This document shows positions 1-6,118 of a stretch of 6,630 nt of DNA, in pieces. Under the pieces are notes generated by a model. That model was not told where the DNA came from and ran no database searches. It saw only the letters and a program-made list of their open reading frames with translations. The translations under genes were made by a program, and so were the position numbers. The stretch comes from DAOMFM01 sp035429825 (GTDB lineage: Bacteria > Acidobacteriota > Blastocatellia > UBA7656 > JADIYM01). The stretch is from NCBI GenBank assembly GCA_044224215.1, contig JBGAKX010000197.1, forward strand, positions 1-6,630, given 5' to 3'. Each line of letters begins with the position of its first letter. Positions within the stretch are counted from its first letter, which is position 1.

Positions 1-24
1 GTGGTGTCAGCTTCACCAAGGCAA

Positions 25-128
25 GTTCACGCAAAGCCGCAAAGGAAAGAAGAACGCAAAGACCGATATGCATGAGTTGCAGTTCTTTGCGCCTTTGCGT
101 CTTCGCGTGAACTGCGTCTTCGCGTGAA
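25..128. repeat. Imperfect inverted repeat with 17-nt tandem unit, downstream of ubiX
   Basis: Two 31-nt arms (25-55 and 82-112) are imperfect reverse complements, matching at 25 of 31 positions. Both end in GTTCACGC/GCGTGAAC and share CGCAAAGG/CCTTTGCG in the middle. The right arm also runs into a tandem duplication: TGCGTCTTCGCGTGAA at 96-111 recurs exactly at 113-128, a 17-nt period. The element begins 4 nt beyond the ubiX stop codon, so in the minus-strand transcript it would fold as a long 3'-UTR hairpin. There is no clear T-tract, so I call it a repeat and not a terminator. Related words (CTTTGCGTCT) recur near 6401-6420. I see no gene in positions 1-132. Confidence 0.7.
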
Positions 129-132
129 ATTT

Positions 133-738
133 CTAGTCACGGTGGGCACTTCCCGTCCACATCGTCTTCCGCTCGTGCGATACGCCCAGGTGATCGAACA
201 ACCGGAACACGAAATGGTCCACCAGCTCCTCGATCGTCGCCGGCCGGTGATAGAACCCCGGCATCGCCGGCACGATCATCGCCCCCGCATTCCGCAGCCG
301 CACGAGGTTCTCCAGATGGATGGCGTGCAACGGCGTCTCCCGAGGAACCAGCACCAGCCGCCGTCCTTCCTTCAGCATCACGTCCGCCGCGCGGTGCACC
401 AGGTTCGTCACCGCTCCGCTCGCCAGCGCGCCAATCGTCGACATGCTGCACGGCACGATCGCCATGCCGTCCACCGGATACGACCCCGACGCCACCTTCG
501 CGCCGATGTCGTTCACCGGCACGAGCTCGATCTTTGACGTCGGCCGCCCCGCAAGCGCCTCGACCAGGCCGTCACCCGATCCGGCGACGTCCAGCTCTTC
601 CGACAGCACGCGCCGCCCCGGCGCGCTCACGATCAGGTGAACGCCCCCCACCTCGTCGCTGCGATCCAGATGCCACAGCAACCGCTGCGCGTAGACCGCT
701 CCGCTTGCCCCGGTAATCGCGACTGTGAAGGTTTTCAC
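133..738 (-). CDS. ubiX: UbiX-family flavin prenyltransferase
   Basis: Predicted to join a dimethylallyl group to FMN, giving the prenylated-FMN cofactor that UbiD-type decarboxylases need; it acts in the cytoplasm. With a GTG start at 738 the protein has 201 residues, normal for the family. Visible family signatures are the N-terminal flavin-binding GASGA (10-14), PCSMST (96-101), LKEGRRLVLVPRETPLH (122-138) and GFYHRP (161-166). K123, R133, Y163, R179 and the late W194 align, by my recollection, with active-site residues of Pseudomonas UbiX. A TTG at 756 would add six residues; I prefer GTG because it gives the usual short lead before GASGA, as in E. coli UbiX, but neither start has a strong ribosome site. 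It lies 4-22 nt behind the monoheme gene, so is probably co-transcribed. No UbiD partner is in the window. The family call is firm; the substrate pathway (quinone synthesis or other) is not known. Confidence 0.95.
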   Translation of the reverse strand: MKTFTVAITGASGAVYAQRLLWHLDRSDEVGGVHLIVSAPGRRVLSEELDVAGSGDGLVEALAGRPTSKIELVPVNDIGAKVASGSYPVDGMAIVPCSMSTIGALASGAVTNLVHRAADVMLKEGRRLVLVPRETPLHAIHLENLVRLRNAGAMIVPAMPGFYHRPATIEELVDHFVFRLFDHLGVSHERKTMWTGSAHRD

Positions 739-760
739 GCCGGCAGAGTACCACAATTGC

Positions 761-1621
761 CTACCTGCTCAGCGACACGGGCGCAGACGTCGCGCCGTCC
801 GGATTGTGCACGACCAACGTCACCGTACCGCCGACCGGAAGCGCTTCGTCGACGGACAAACCGCCGGGTGTCGAGCGCGCCGACTTCTTCACGACCCACT
901 TGGTTCCCGCGCTGTTCTCGACGACCTCGAATGTCTCTGCCGTCTGCAGCGATCCGCCCGACATCTCGAGCGTCGCGCCGTTCTCGATGTTCGATCCGTT
1001 CGCCTGGAAGATGATCTTCCCCTTCTTGTACGTGGGCGCGATGATGTTCGGCTTGTTCGTGCCAGATCCGACCGCCGTCGTGTAAATGCTGTCGCCGCTC
1101 GAGGCGTCGTTGCCGTTCGCGGCATTCCCCGACGCGTAGAACGTCACGCGGCCGACGTCCGTCGACGGCGCCGTCCATTTCAACTCCCACGACGCGCCGC
1201 CGGTCGTCCCCTCCCGCGTGCCGGTCGTCGTCTGCTCGACGTACTTTCGCCCCGCGAGACTCCCGTTGCCGCTCGCGGTCTTTGTCGTCGCTCGGTCGAT
1301 CAATGCGAACGTCCCAGCCTGCTTGTTGGTGCTGTCGAGCGCGGTGATCTGGAATCCCCAGCGCCTGCGATTCGATTGCTCGACACGAACCGTCAACGTG
1401 ACTGTCTCGCCGGGTGTATAGATTTCGGGCACGCCGCTGATGGTGACCCTGCCCGGGCCGCCATTTAGCGTCCCCGCGTGGCACACGATGCACGTCTGTT
1501 CTCCGGGCGCGCCCGTCCGGCCCGCAGGCGGTCCGCTCGCGTACCCATAGGCAAAGGTGACCATCGCCAGCACGGCGACGGCCACCTTCACGACCCTCGT
1601 ATTCAAACCCGTTGTGTTCAT
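761..1621 (-). CDS. Exported monoheme (CxxCH) choice-of-anchor V / reeler-like protein
   Basis: Predicted exported protein of 286 residues. Residues about 10-28 are hydrophobic and form a signal peptide or N-terminal anchor ending near AYGYASG. Directly after it comes GRTGAPGEQTCIVCHAG (34-50), with one CxxCH motif (C44, C47, H48) for a covalently bound c-type heme. The following beta-rich stretch (about 55-185) ends in WTAPS (149-153) and VTFYASGNAANGN (159-171), which I recognise from bacterial reeler-like 'choice-of-anchor V' proteins. A second beta-rich region (about 190-286) looks like an IPT/TIG-type immunoglobulin fold. I see no C-terminal sorting signal or lipobox. The heme-bearing TGAPGE..C..CH segment is typical of this family; its biological role is not established. 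The gene lies 192 nt downstream of the DUF1501 gene, across a palindrome, and immediately before ubiX. Upstream of the ATG there is only a weak GAG-type ribosome site. Confidence 0.82.
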   Translation of the reverse strand: MNTTGLNTRVVKVAVAVLAMVTFAYGYASGPPAGRTGAPGEQTCIVCHAGTLNGGPGRVTISGVPEIYTPGETVTLTVRVEQSNRRRWGFQITALDSTNKQAGTFALIDRATTKTASGNGSLAGRKYVEQTTTGTREGTTGGASWELKWTAPSTDVGRVTFYASGNAANGNDASSGDSIYTTAVGSGTNKPNIIAPTYKKGKIIFQANGSNIENGATLEMSGGSLQTAETFEVVENSAGTKWVVKKSARSTPGGLSVDEALPVGGTVTLVVHNPDGATSAPVSLSR

Positions 1622-1646
1622 GACAGAGCTCAGTCACTCAGTTCGT

Positions 1647-1666
1647 CTCGCGTCGACCCGCGCGAG
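1647..1666. repeat. Short GC-rich hairpin in the DUF1501-monoheme spacer
   Basis: CTCGCG (1647-1652) and CGCGAG (1661-1666) form a 6-bp stem around an 8-nt loop. It lies 26 nt upstream of the monoheme gene start on the minus strand. No T-tract follows on that strand, so a terminator role is not supported; it could be a leader structure or simple chance in GC-rich DNA. Confidence 0.3.
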
Positions 1667-1673
1667 TTTGACA

Positions 1674-1725
1674 ATGATCGCGGGCACGTCTTGCCACAGG
1701 GGGCTGAAGACGGCCCCGCGATCAT
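1674..1725. repeat. Long palindrome / stem-loop between DUF1501 and the monoheme gene
   Basis: ATGATCGCGGG (1674-1684) pairs perfectly with CCCGCGATCAT (1715-1725), an 11-bp stem. Inside it, after a 2x2 internal loop, CGTCTT (1687-1692) pairs with AAGACG (1707-1712), and GCC/GGC (1693-1695/1702-1704) can close further. This is the strongest structure in the 192-nt spacer. No T-run follows on the minus strand, so an intrinsic terminator is not indicated. A transcript-stabilising 3' stem for the DUF1800-DUF1501 messenger, a leader element of the monoheme gene, or a dispersed REP-like palindrome all fit. The pairing is read directly; the role is unknown. Confidence 0.6.
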
Positions 1726-1813
1726 CTGGCTCCCCCCCGAAGCCCTGTCGCAGAAATTGAGCGACGGCCCGGGCGGAAAATACATGCAGGCTGGGAGCTC
1801 GCCCGCCAATTCT

Positions 1814-3094
1814 TCAAAGAAATCCGAGCAGCGGGAAACTGCCGCCCAGAATCGGCGCCGGATCGGCATCCGTGAATCCCGCGAGCACCGTCGCGTACAC
1901 CGACCGGAAATCGGTCGTCACGTCGATGTTGCCGTCCAGCACCAGCGCTTCCTCAGCCAGGCTCGCATATCCGCCGTACACGCCGCCGCGGACCGCGCCG
2001 CCGATGACGAAACCGACCGACCCGAAACCGTGATCCGTGCCTTCGTCGTTGTTCTCCTCTGGCCTGCGCCCGAACTCGGACAACGTCACGATGATGACGT
2101 CGTCCGCGAGCCCGTGCGATTCGAGGTCCGCATAGAACGCCGAGACCGCCTCGCTCACGGTGTTCAACAGGTAGTCGTGGTACCCAAGCTGGCCGTTGCC
2201 GGCGCCGTCGTTCTGCGCCGAGTGCGTATCGTACCCGTCCGTTCCGACGGCGATGGCGCGAATGCCGAGATCTGCCGAAATCAGCTGGGCCGTCTGCAAC
2301 AGCGTCTGCGCCAGGTAGTTGTCCGCCGGATACTCGACGGCCGGCGTGTAACCGGCGGTCCGGTCGCGAACGACCTCGGATTGCACGATGGCGTCCTTGC
2401 GCACCAGCCTGTTGCGCTCGGCGACGCCGCCGTCCGGGTTCGGGATGTTCATGATGTCGGTGTACGCCGCGAGACGCGCGTCGCCGTCAAAGCTCGGCTG
2501 CACCTGGAACTGATCGATCGAACTGATCGTGAGCGCTTCGCGCGTCACTCCCGTCAGCATCAGGTTGCCGCCGCCGAGATCGACGCCCGGCGACACGAGG
2601 CCGATCGACTCGGTGTCGAGATACCGTCCGAGCCAGCCCGTCGGAACCGTCGTGAACGTCGACTCGCTGACATCAGCGGTCTGGAACACGTACTGGCTCG
2701 CCTCGTGGTCGAACAACCCGCGCGCGTCCGCCGGCAGCCCGACTCCCGTGATGACCGCCACCTTGCCGCGCCCGTACAGATCGTGAAGCGCCGTCATTCC
2801 CGGGTTCAACCCGAAGTCCGGCGCGTTCGCAAGCTGCAGCACCTTGTCCTGGTCGATCCCGATCTTTGGCCTCAGCTCGCGGTACCGCGCGTACTGGTTC
2901 AGCGGAATGACCGTGTTCATTCCGTCGTTCCCGCCGTAGAGGTTCAGCGTCACGACCACCTTGTTCGAGAGCGATCCGCGCGCGCCGCGCGGCGCGCGTC
3001 CCCACGCGACACGCTCGAGCAGCGGACTGCCGAATCCCAACCCGACCGCGGTGATGGCGCTTCTGCGAAGAAACTGACGTCTGTTGATTGCCAT
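1814..3094 (-). CDS. DUF1501 family protein, Tat-exported
   Basis: A 426-residue protein of the DUF1501 family, related in fold to alkaline phosphatases and sulfatases; its reaction is unknown. The N-terminus carries a twin-arginine signal: NRRQFLRR (4-11), a hydrophobic stretch (12-24), then a probable cleavage region near 30-36, so it should be exported already folded. Family motifs in order: LNLYGGNDGMNT (50-61), DHEASQ (129-134), GYDTHSAQ (287-294), TLSEFGRR (337-344), GTDHGFG (352-358) and DFRSVYA (395-401). The acidic and histidine residues D289, H291, D354 and H355 are placed like metal ligands of the alkaline-phosphatase superfamily, with N56/D57 and T61 as possible first-motif residues. 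That is an analogy, not proof of catalysis. Length and motif order look complete. The gene starts 9 nt after the DUF1800 stop, so the two are almost certainly one operon. Confidence 0.93.
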   Translation of the reverse strand: MAINRRQFLRRSAITAVGLGFGSPLLERVAWGRAPRGARGSLSNKVVVTLNLYGGNDGMNTVIPLNQYARYRELRPKIGIDQDKVLQLANAPDFGLNPGMTALHDLYGRGKVAVITGVGLPADARGLFDHEASQYVFQTADVSESTFTTVPTGWLGRYLDTESIGLVSPGVDLGGGNLMLTGVTREALTISSIDQFQVQPSFDGDARLAAYTDIMNIPNPDGGVAERNRLVRKDAIVQSEVVRDRTAGYTPAVEYPADNYLAQTLLQTAQLISADLGIRAIAVGTDGYDTHSAQNDGAGNGQLGYHDYLLNTVSEAVSAFYADLESHGLADDVIIVTLSEFGRRPEENNDEGTDHGFGSVGFVIGGAVRGGVYGGYASLAEEALVLDGNIDVTTDFRSVYATVLAGFTDADPAPILGGSFPLLGFL

Positions 3095-3105
3095 GATGAA
3101 CCTCT
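3095..3105 (-). promoter_or_regulatory. Ribosome binding site of the DUF1501 gene, overlapping the DUF1800 stop
   Basis: On the minus strand AGAGG (3105-3101) is followed by a 6-nt spacer and ATG at 3094. The first bases of the site lie inside the TAG stop of the DUF1800 gene (3106-3104), an arrangement that favours translational coupling. It supports the ATG at 3094 as the true start. Confidence 0.6.
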
Positions 3106-4699
3106 AGTTCCGCTGGAAGTCGGGTGAACAGAGCACGAGCCACACGGCGCCGCGGAACTTCTCTTCGTCGACGCGGCCGTCCATGTAGCTGATCACGCGC
3201 GCGCGCACCTCTGCCTGCAGGGGCGCGGCGAGCAGCGAGTCCGAGATGAAGTCGACCGCCTGCTCGGGCGTCGACAGGTGGTTCTTGCGGATGAGCTTCA
3301 CCGCGTCGAACGACGTGTCGTAGTACCCTGTGCAGATCTCGTCGGCGATCGAGTCGCGAATCGTCGCGAGCGCCGTGTTCACCAGCGAGCCCTTCGCGCC
3401 CGGCCGGTAAAAGCTGAACACCGACGGCGGGTAGTAGAGCAAGTGCTTGGACGGGATGCACCAGTCGATGAACGCGCCGCCCTTGGTCTTGCCGTTCAGG
3501 CCTCGAATCGCGCCCGCATACTGCTCGATCGGCGTCTTGAACTGCGAGCGGACGACTTCAGGCGACGTGAATTCGGGATCGGTCAGGATCGCGCGCACCG
3601 TCGCCTTGATGTCGCCGTCGGTGTTCTTGAACACGGTGGCGACGCGCAGGACGTATCCGGGGGTCGGCGTCTCGGTCGCGAGCTTCTGGATCAGCTCCTT
3701 CGAGATGAACGGCGCCGTCGATTGCTGGCGCATGATGATGCCGACCACGTCTTCGACTTCCTTCTGGCCGTCCTGTCCGCTCCGTCCGACGAGCGTCTCG
3801 CCCATGATCACCTTGTTCGACGAGTCGTGGATGCTCGGATCAAAGTCCGACGCTCCCCGGTCACGGTAGTTCGCGTACCAGCCCGTCAGCGCGCGCGCGA
3901 CCGCTTTCACGTCGTCCTCGGTGTAGTTCGGCAGCGGCGCGTTGTCCGGACCGAGCACCGGAGTGCCGTCCATGTTCAGCCGTTCGGTCCCGAGCGAGAA
4001 CAGCTGCAGCAGCTCCCGGCCGTAGTTCTCGTTCGGAGGAATCGGATTCCCCTCGTCGTCGGTGTAGGTTCCGCTGTTGTAGTCGTTGTCGAGCCAGTAC
4101 AGCATCGCCTTGTCGCGCGTGACGTCGCCGAGCAGCGTGCGGAAGTTGCCGAGCGCGTTCGCGCGCAGCATGTCCTCCTGCTGGTGCATGAAGAAGCCCT
4201 CGCCAACCTTAGCGTTCGAGGTGGCAAAGTGCTCGTGCCACACGAGCGTCATCTTCTCCTGCAGCTGGCGACGCGACAGCACGATCCGCGCATACCATCG
4301 CCGGATCCAGCGGTAGTCGTCGAACAGCCGGTTCGATCCTGGGGGAAGCTTGGCCTCCGCCGCCGAATCGTCTATCCGTGACGGATTCAGCTGCTCTTCG
4401 ATGTACGCCGTCGTCCCGATCTGGAGGATTCGCGACATCTCAGCCGGATTTGGCCCAAACCCAATCCGGCGCAGCACGTGGCCCGCCAGAAGTCGTTGCG
4501 GATCATAGTCTTGTGGGGACTGGGCCGCCTTGGGCAACGCCGCAGGAAGAGCACGCTGGGCCGCTGAGGGAGCAACGGCTGTCGGCGTTGCGACGCGTCC
4601 CGCCCGTCCGCGTTGCGGCACGTGGGACATCGGCTGTTGCGCGAGCGCCGTTTGGCCGACGATGAGTACGGCAAGGGCCGGGGCCAACGGAATCCGCAT
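3104..4699 (-). CDS. DUF1800 family protein, Sec-exported
   Basis: A 531-residue DUF1800 family protein; no reaction is established for the family. I start it at ATG 4699, not at the further upstream ATG 4777, because 4699 has a strong GGAGGTG ribosome site and opens directly with a Sec signal peptide: hydrophobic 3-18, ALA-type cleavage site at 18-20. A low-complexity Ala/Pro/Gln linker (about 21-62) follows. Family signatures in order: HVLRRIGFGPNP (74-85), MTLVWHEHFAT (150-160, with H155 and H157), NENYGRELLQLFSLG (223-237), VARALTGW (267-274), KTPIEQY (388-394) and the C-terminal WLVLCSPDFQRN (520-531). The protein looks full length. It leads a two-gene unit with DUF1501, a pairing common in Acidobacteriota, Planctomycetes and other phyla. 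The two products use different export routes (Sec here, Tat for DUF1501), so both probably act outside the cytoplasm. Confidence 0.93.
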   Translation of the reverse strand: MRIPLAPALAVLIVGQTALAQQPMSHVPQRGRAGRVATPTAVAPSAAQRALPAALPKAAQSPQDYDPQRLLAGHVLRRIGFGPNPAEMSRILQIGTTAYIEEQLNPSRIDDSAAEAKLPPGSNRLFDDYRWIRRWYARIVLSRRQLQEKMTLVWHEHFATSNAKVGEGFFMHQQEDMLRANALGNFRTLLGDVTRDKAMLYWLDNDYNSGTYTDDEGNPIPPNENYGRELLQLFSLGTERLNMDGTPVLGPDNAPLPNYTEDDVKAVARALTGWYANYRDRGASDFDPSIHDSSNKVIMGETLVGRSGQDGQKEVEDVVGIIMRQQSTAPFISKELIQKLATETPTPGYVLRVATVFKNTDGDIKATVRAILTDPEFTSPEVVRSQFKTPIEQYAGAIRGLNGKTKGGAFIDWCIPSKHLLYYPPSVFSFYRPGAKGSLVNTALATIRDSIADEICTGYYDTSFDAVKLIRKNHLSTPEQAVDFISDSLLAAPLQAEVRARVISYMDGRVDEEKFRGAVWLVLCSPDFQRN

Positions 4700-4702
4700 A
4701 TT

Positions 4703-4709
4703 CACCTCC
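4703..4709 (-). promoter_or_regulatory. Strong ribosome binding site that sets the DUF1800 start
   Basis: GGAGGTG on the minus strand (4709-4703), with 5 nt between the GGAGG core and ATG at 4699. It is one of the best Shine-Dalgarno matches in the window and rules against the longer reading from 4777. The spacer 4700-4861 has no gene. Besides this site and the terminator it holds a small CGTG-ATA-CACG palindrome (4768-4778) and no convincing -35/-10 pair. Confidence 0.75.
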
Positions 4710-4791
4710 AACACTTCCTGTGGGATCGGACGAGGGCGTCCTTGGGCATGAGTACAACGCCCCGCGACGTGATACACGACAAATTCTCGCG

Positions 4792-4836
4792 CAGAAACAA
4801 CGAGGGCGCAAAGGATTCACATCCCCTGCGCCCTCG
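4792..4836 (-). terminator. Probable intrinsic terminator of the 6-phosphogluconate dehydrogenase gene
   Basis: CGAGGGCGCA and TGCGCCCTCG (4801-4810 and 4827-4836) form a perfect 10-bp stem. On the minus strand the intervening 16 nt fold on as two G-U pairs, then GGAT/ATCC, closed by a GUGA (GNRA-type) tetraloop. The result is a 16-bp stem. It is followed by TTGTTTCTG (4800-4792), a modest U-rich tail. It begins 25 nt after the dehydrogenase stop, so it probably separates that gene from the DUF1800-DUF1501 unit. Confidence 0.7.
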
Positions 4837-4861
4837 GGTTTCTGGCCTGCGGTGCCGGTGA

Positions 4862-5884
4862 TTACTTCTTCTCAGCCGGCTTCTCGTGGTGACCGCCAAA
4901 CTCGAACCGCATGGCGGACGTGAGCTTGTCGGCGAACAGACCCTCGCCGCGCGAGCTGAAGCGCGAGTACAGCGATGCGCTGAGCACGGGCGTGGGAACC
5001 GATTCGTCGATGGCCGCGAGCAACGTCCAGCGTCCTTCGCCGGAGTCCGACACGCGGCCGCCAAAGTTCTCGAGCGTCGGGCTCTTGGCAAGCGCCGAGG
5101 ACGTCAGATCGAGCAGCCACGATGCGACCACACTGCCACGTCGCCAGAGTTCGGCGACGTCGGCAAGGTTGAAGTCGTACTGGTAGAGCTCGGGATTGCG
5201 CAGCGGCGTCGTTTCGGCGTCGATTTCACGGGTGTTCAGGCCTTCACCGGCGTGCTTGAGGATGTTGAATCCCTCGGCGTACGCCGACATCAGGCCATAC
5301 TCGATGCCATTGTGGACCATCTTGACAAAGTGGCCCGCGCCTACCGGACCGCAATGCAGATAGCCGTTTTCGCACGTGCCACCACGGCCGTCGCGGCCGG
5401 GGGCCGGGGGCGTATCGCAGTTTCCGGGCGCGAGCGCCGCGAACACACCGTCCATGCGTTTGACGACTTCATCGGGGCCGCCGATCATCAGGCAATAGCC
5501 GCGCTCGAGTCCCCAGACGCCGCCCGACGTGCCAACGTCGAGGTAGTGAATGCCCTTTTCTGCGAGCTCCTTGGAGCGGCGCAGGTCGTCGATGTAGTAC
5601 GAGTTGCCGCCATCGATGATGGAGTCGCCCTTCTCGAGCAGCGGCATGAGTTTGGCAATCTGGTCGTCGACGGCTGCGGCGGGAATCATCAACCAGATGT
5701 GTCGCGGAGCCTTGAGCTTCGAGACCATGTCTTCAATGTTGTCCGAACCAATGGCGCCCTGGCTGGCGATCTCCTTGACGGTGGCGGGTTTCCGGTCGAG
5801 AACGACGACCTCGTGCCCGGCTCGGGCGAGACGCAGAACCATGTTGGCGCCCATTCGGCCAAGACCGACTAATCCTAGCTGCAT
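4862..5884 (-). CDS. gnd: 6-phosphogluconate dehydrogenase, decarboxylating, short YqeC/GntZ-like type
   Basis: Predicted to oxidise and decarboxylate 6-phosphogluconate to ribulose 5-phosphate, making NAD(P)H in the oxidative pentose phosphate pathway, in the cytoplasm. The 340 residues fit the short branch of the family, not the classical form of about 470 residues. Motifs: Rossmann GLGRMG (7-12); D30-R31 at the end of the second strand, an acidic residue that usually favours NAD+ over NADP+; DGGNSYY (91-97); GTSGGVWGLERG (118-129) for substrate; and GAGHFVKMVHNGIEYG (182-197), carrying the catalytic lysine K188, H191-N192 and E195. A Gly/Pro-rich insert (about 153-172) precedes GYLHCGP, as I recall for other members of this branch. 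ATG 5884 is set by a near-perfect ribosome site. No glucose-6-phosphate dehydrogenase or lactonase gene is adjacent, and a terminator follows, so it may be transcribed alone. Cofactor preference is inference. Confidence 0.95.
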   Translation of the reverse strand: MQLGLVGLGRMGANMVLRLARAGHEVVVLDRKPATVKEIASQGAIGSDNIEDMVSKLKAPRHIWLMIPAAAVDDQIAKLMPLLEKGDSIIDGGNSYYIDDLRRSKELAEKGIHYLDVGTSGGVWGLERGYCLMIGGPDEVVKRMDGVFAALAPGNCDTPPAPGRDGRGGTCENGYLHCGPVGAGHFVKMVHNGIEYGLMSAYAEGFNILKHAGEGLNTREIDAETTPLRNPELYQYDFNLADVAELWRRGSVVASWLLDLTSSALAKSPTLENFGGRVSDSGEGRWTLLAAIDESVPTPVLSASLYSRFSSRGEGLFADKLTSAMRFEFGGHHEKPAEKK

Positions 5885-5888
5885 GTAT

Positions 5889-5896
5889 CCTCCTTA
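5889..5896 (-). promoter_or_regulatory. Consensus ribosome binding site of the dehydrogenase gene
   Basis: TAAGGAGG on the minus strand (5896-5889), 4 nt before ATG 5884, an essentially perfect anti-Shine-Dalgarno match. It is the strongest translation signal in the window and fixes the start of the gene. Confidence 0.8.
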
Positions 5897-5979
5897 GCGG
5901 TAGTGACGGAGAGGCTATCGGCGGCAAACGGTCGCAGCGCCTCTGCTTGGTGTGGGAAGGAACCGGAAACGGACGATCC

Positions 5980-6025
5980 GTATCCTGGTGCGTGGGGCCT
6001 AGGATACCACGAACCTCCGTGGATC
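5980..6025. repeat. Palindromes in the divergent spacer between the dehydrogenase and GlsB-like genes
   Basis: The 234-nt spacer 5885-6118 has no supportable gene. GTATCCT (5980-5986) and AGGATAC (6001-6007) form a 7-bp perfect inverted repeat around 14 nt. Immediately beyond it GAT-CCACG (6003-6005 and 6007-6011) and CGTGG-ATC (6018-6025) form a second one that shares bases with the first, so the two cannot fold together. Such positions between divergent promoters suit an operator or a transcript leader, but no regulator is evident. I found no convincing sigma-70 promoter for either gene here: TTGAGA at 6050-6055 is a fair -35 but lacks a -10 at normal distance. Confidence 0.4.
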
Positions 6026-6118
6026 AAATGTCCGGCGTGCGACTTTGCTTTGAGAAATCGTTTGCCGCGTTCTGTGCTACTCTCGGCGGGGGCAAACTGG
6101 AGATCGGGGGCTGACACC

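Noticed and set aside
1..132. Possible CRISPR or tandem array from repeated GCGTCTTCGCGTGAA words
   Set aside because: Only two tandem copies with essentially no spacer between them, plus an inverted copy; there is no repeat-spacer periodicity and no cas gene.
735..1637. 300-codon minus-strand frame overlapping the monoheme gene
   Set aside because: It is in a different frame from the CxxCH protein, is very Arg-rich and has no signal or domain; the overlapping 286-codon frame has a signal peptide, heme motif and family signatures.
1630..1869. 79-codon minus-strand frame bridging the DUF1501 end and the spacer
   Set aside because: It overlaps the DUF1501 C-terminus out of frame, has no ribosome site I can see, and the spacer part is occupied by palindromes.
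1478..3127. Long open frame (549 codons) on the plus strand
   Set aside because: It lies antisense to the clear DUF1501 gene, is Arg/Val/Asp-rich as expected from the mirror of GC-rich codon use, and resembles no family.
3278..4381. Long open frame (367 codons) on the plus strand
   Set aside because: Antisense shadow of the DUF1800 gene with compositionally biased, Arg-rich translation and no recognisable motif.
4886..5872. Long open frame (328 codons) on the plus strand
   Set aside because: Antisense shadow of the 6-phosphogluconate dehydrogenase, whose catalytic motifs are all intact on the minus strand.
5961..5986. GGAACC...CGTATC as an extracytoplasmic sigma factor promoter for the GlsB-like gene
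   Set aside because: Tempting for a stress gene, but the match to a GGAAC/CGT pattern is loose, the spacing is short and it lies over 130 nt upstream of the start.
5903..6118. N-terminal extension of the GlsB-like protein, including a CPAC motif
   Set aside because: The family is about 80 residues and starts at the first membrane helix; the extension is hydrophilic, unlike any family member I know, and overlaps the spacer palindromes.
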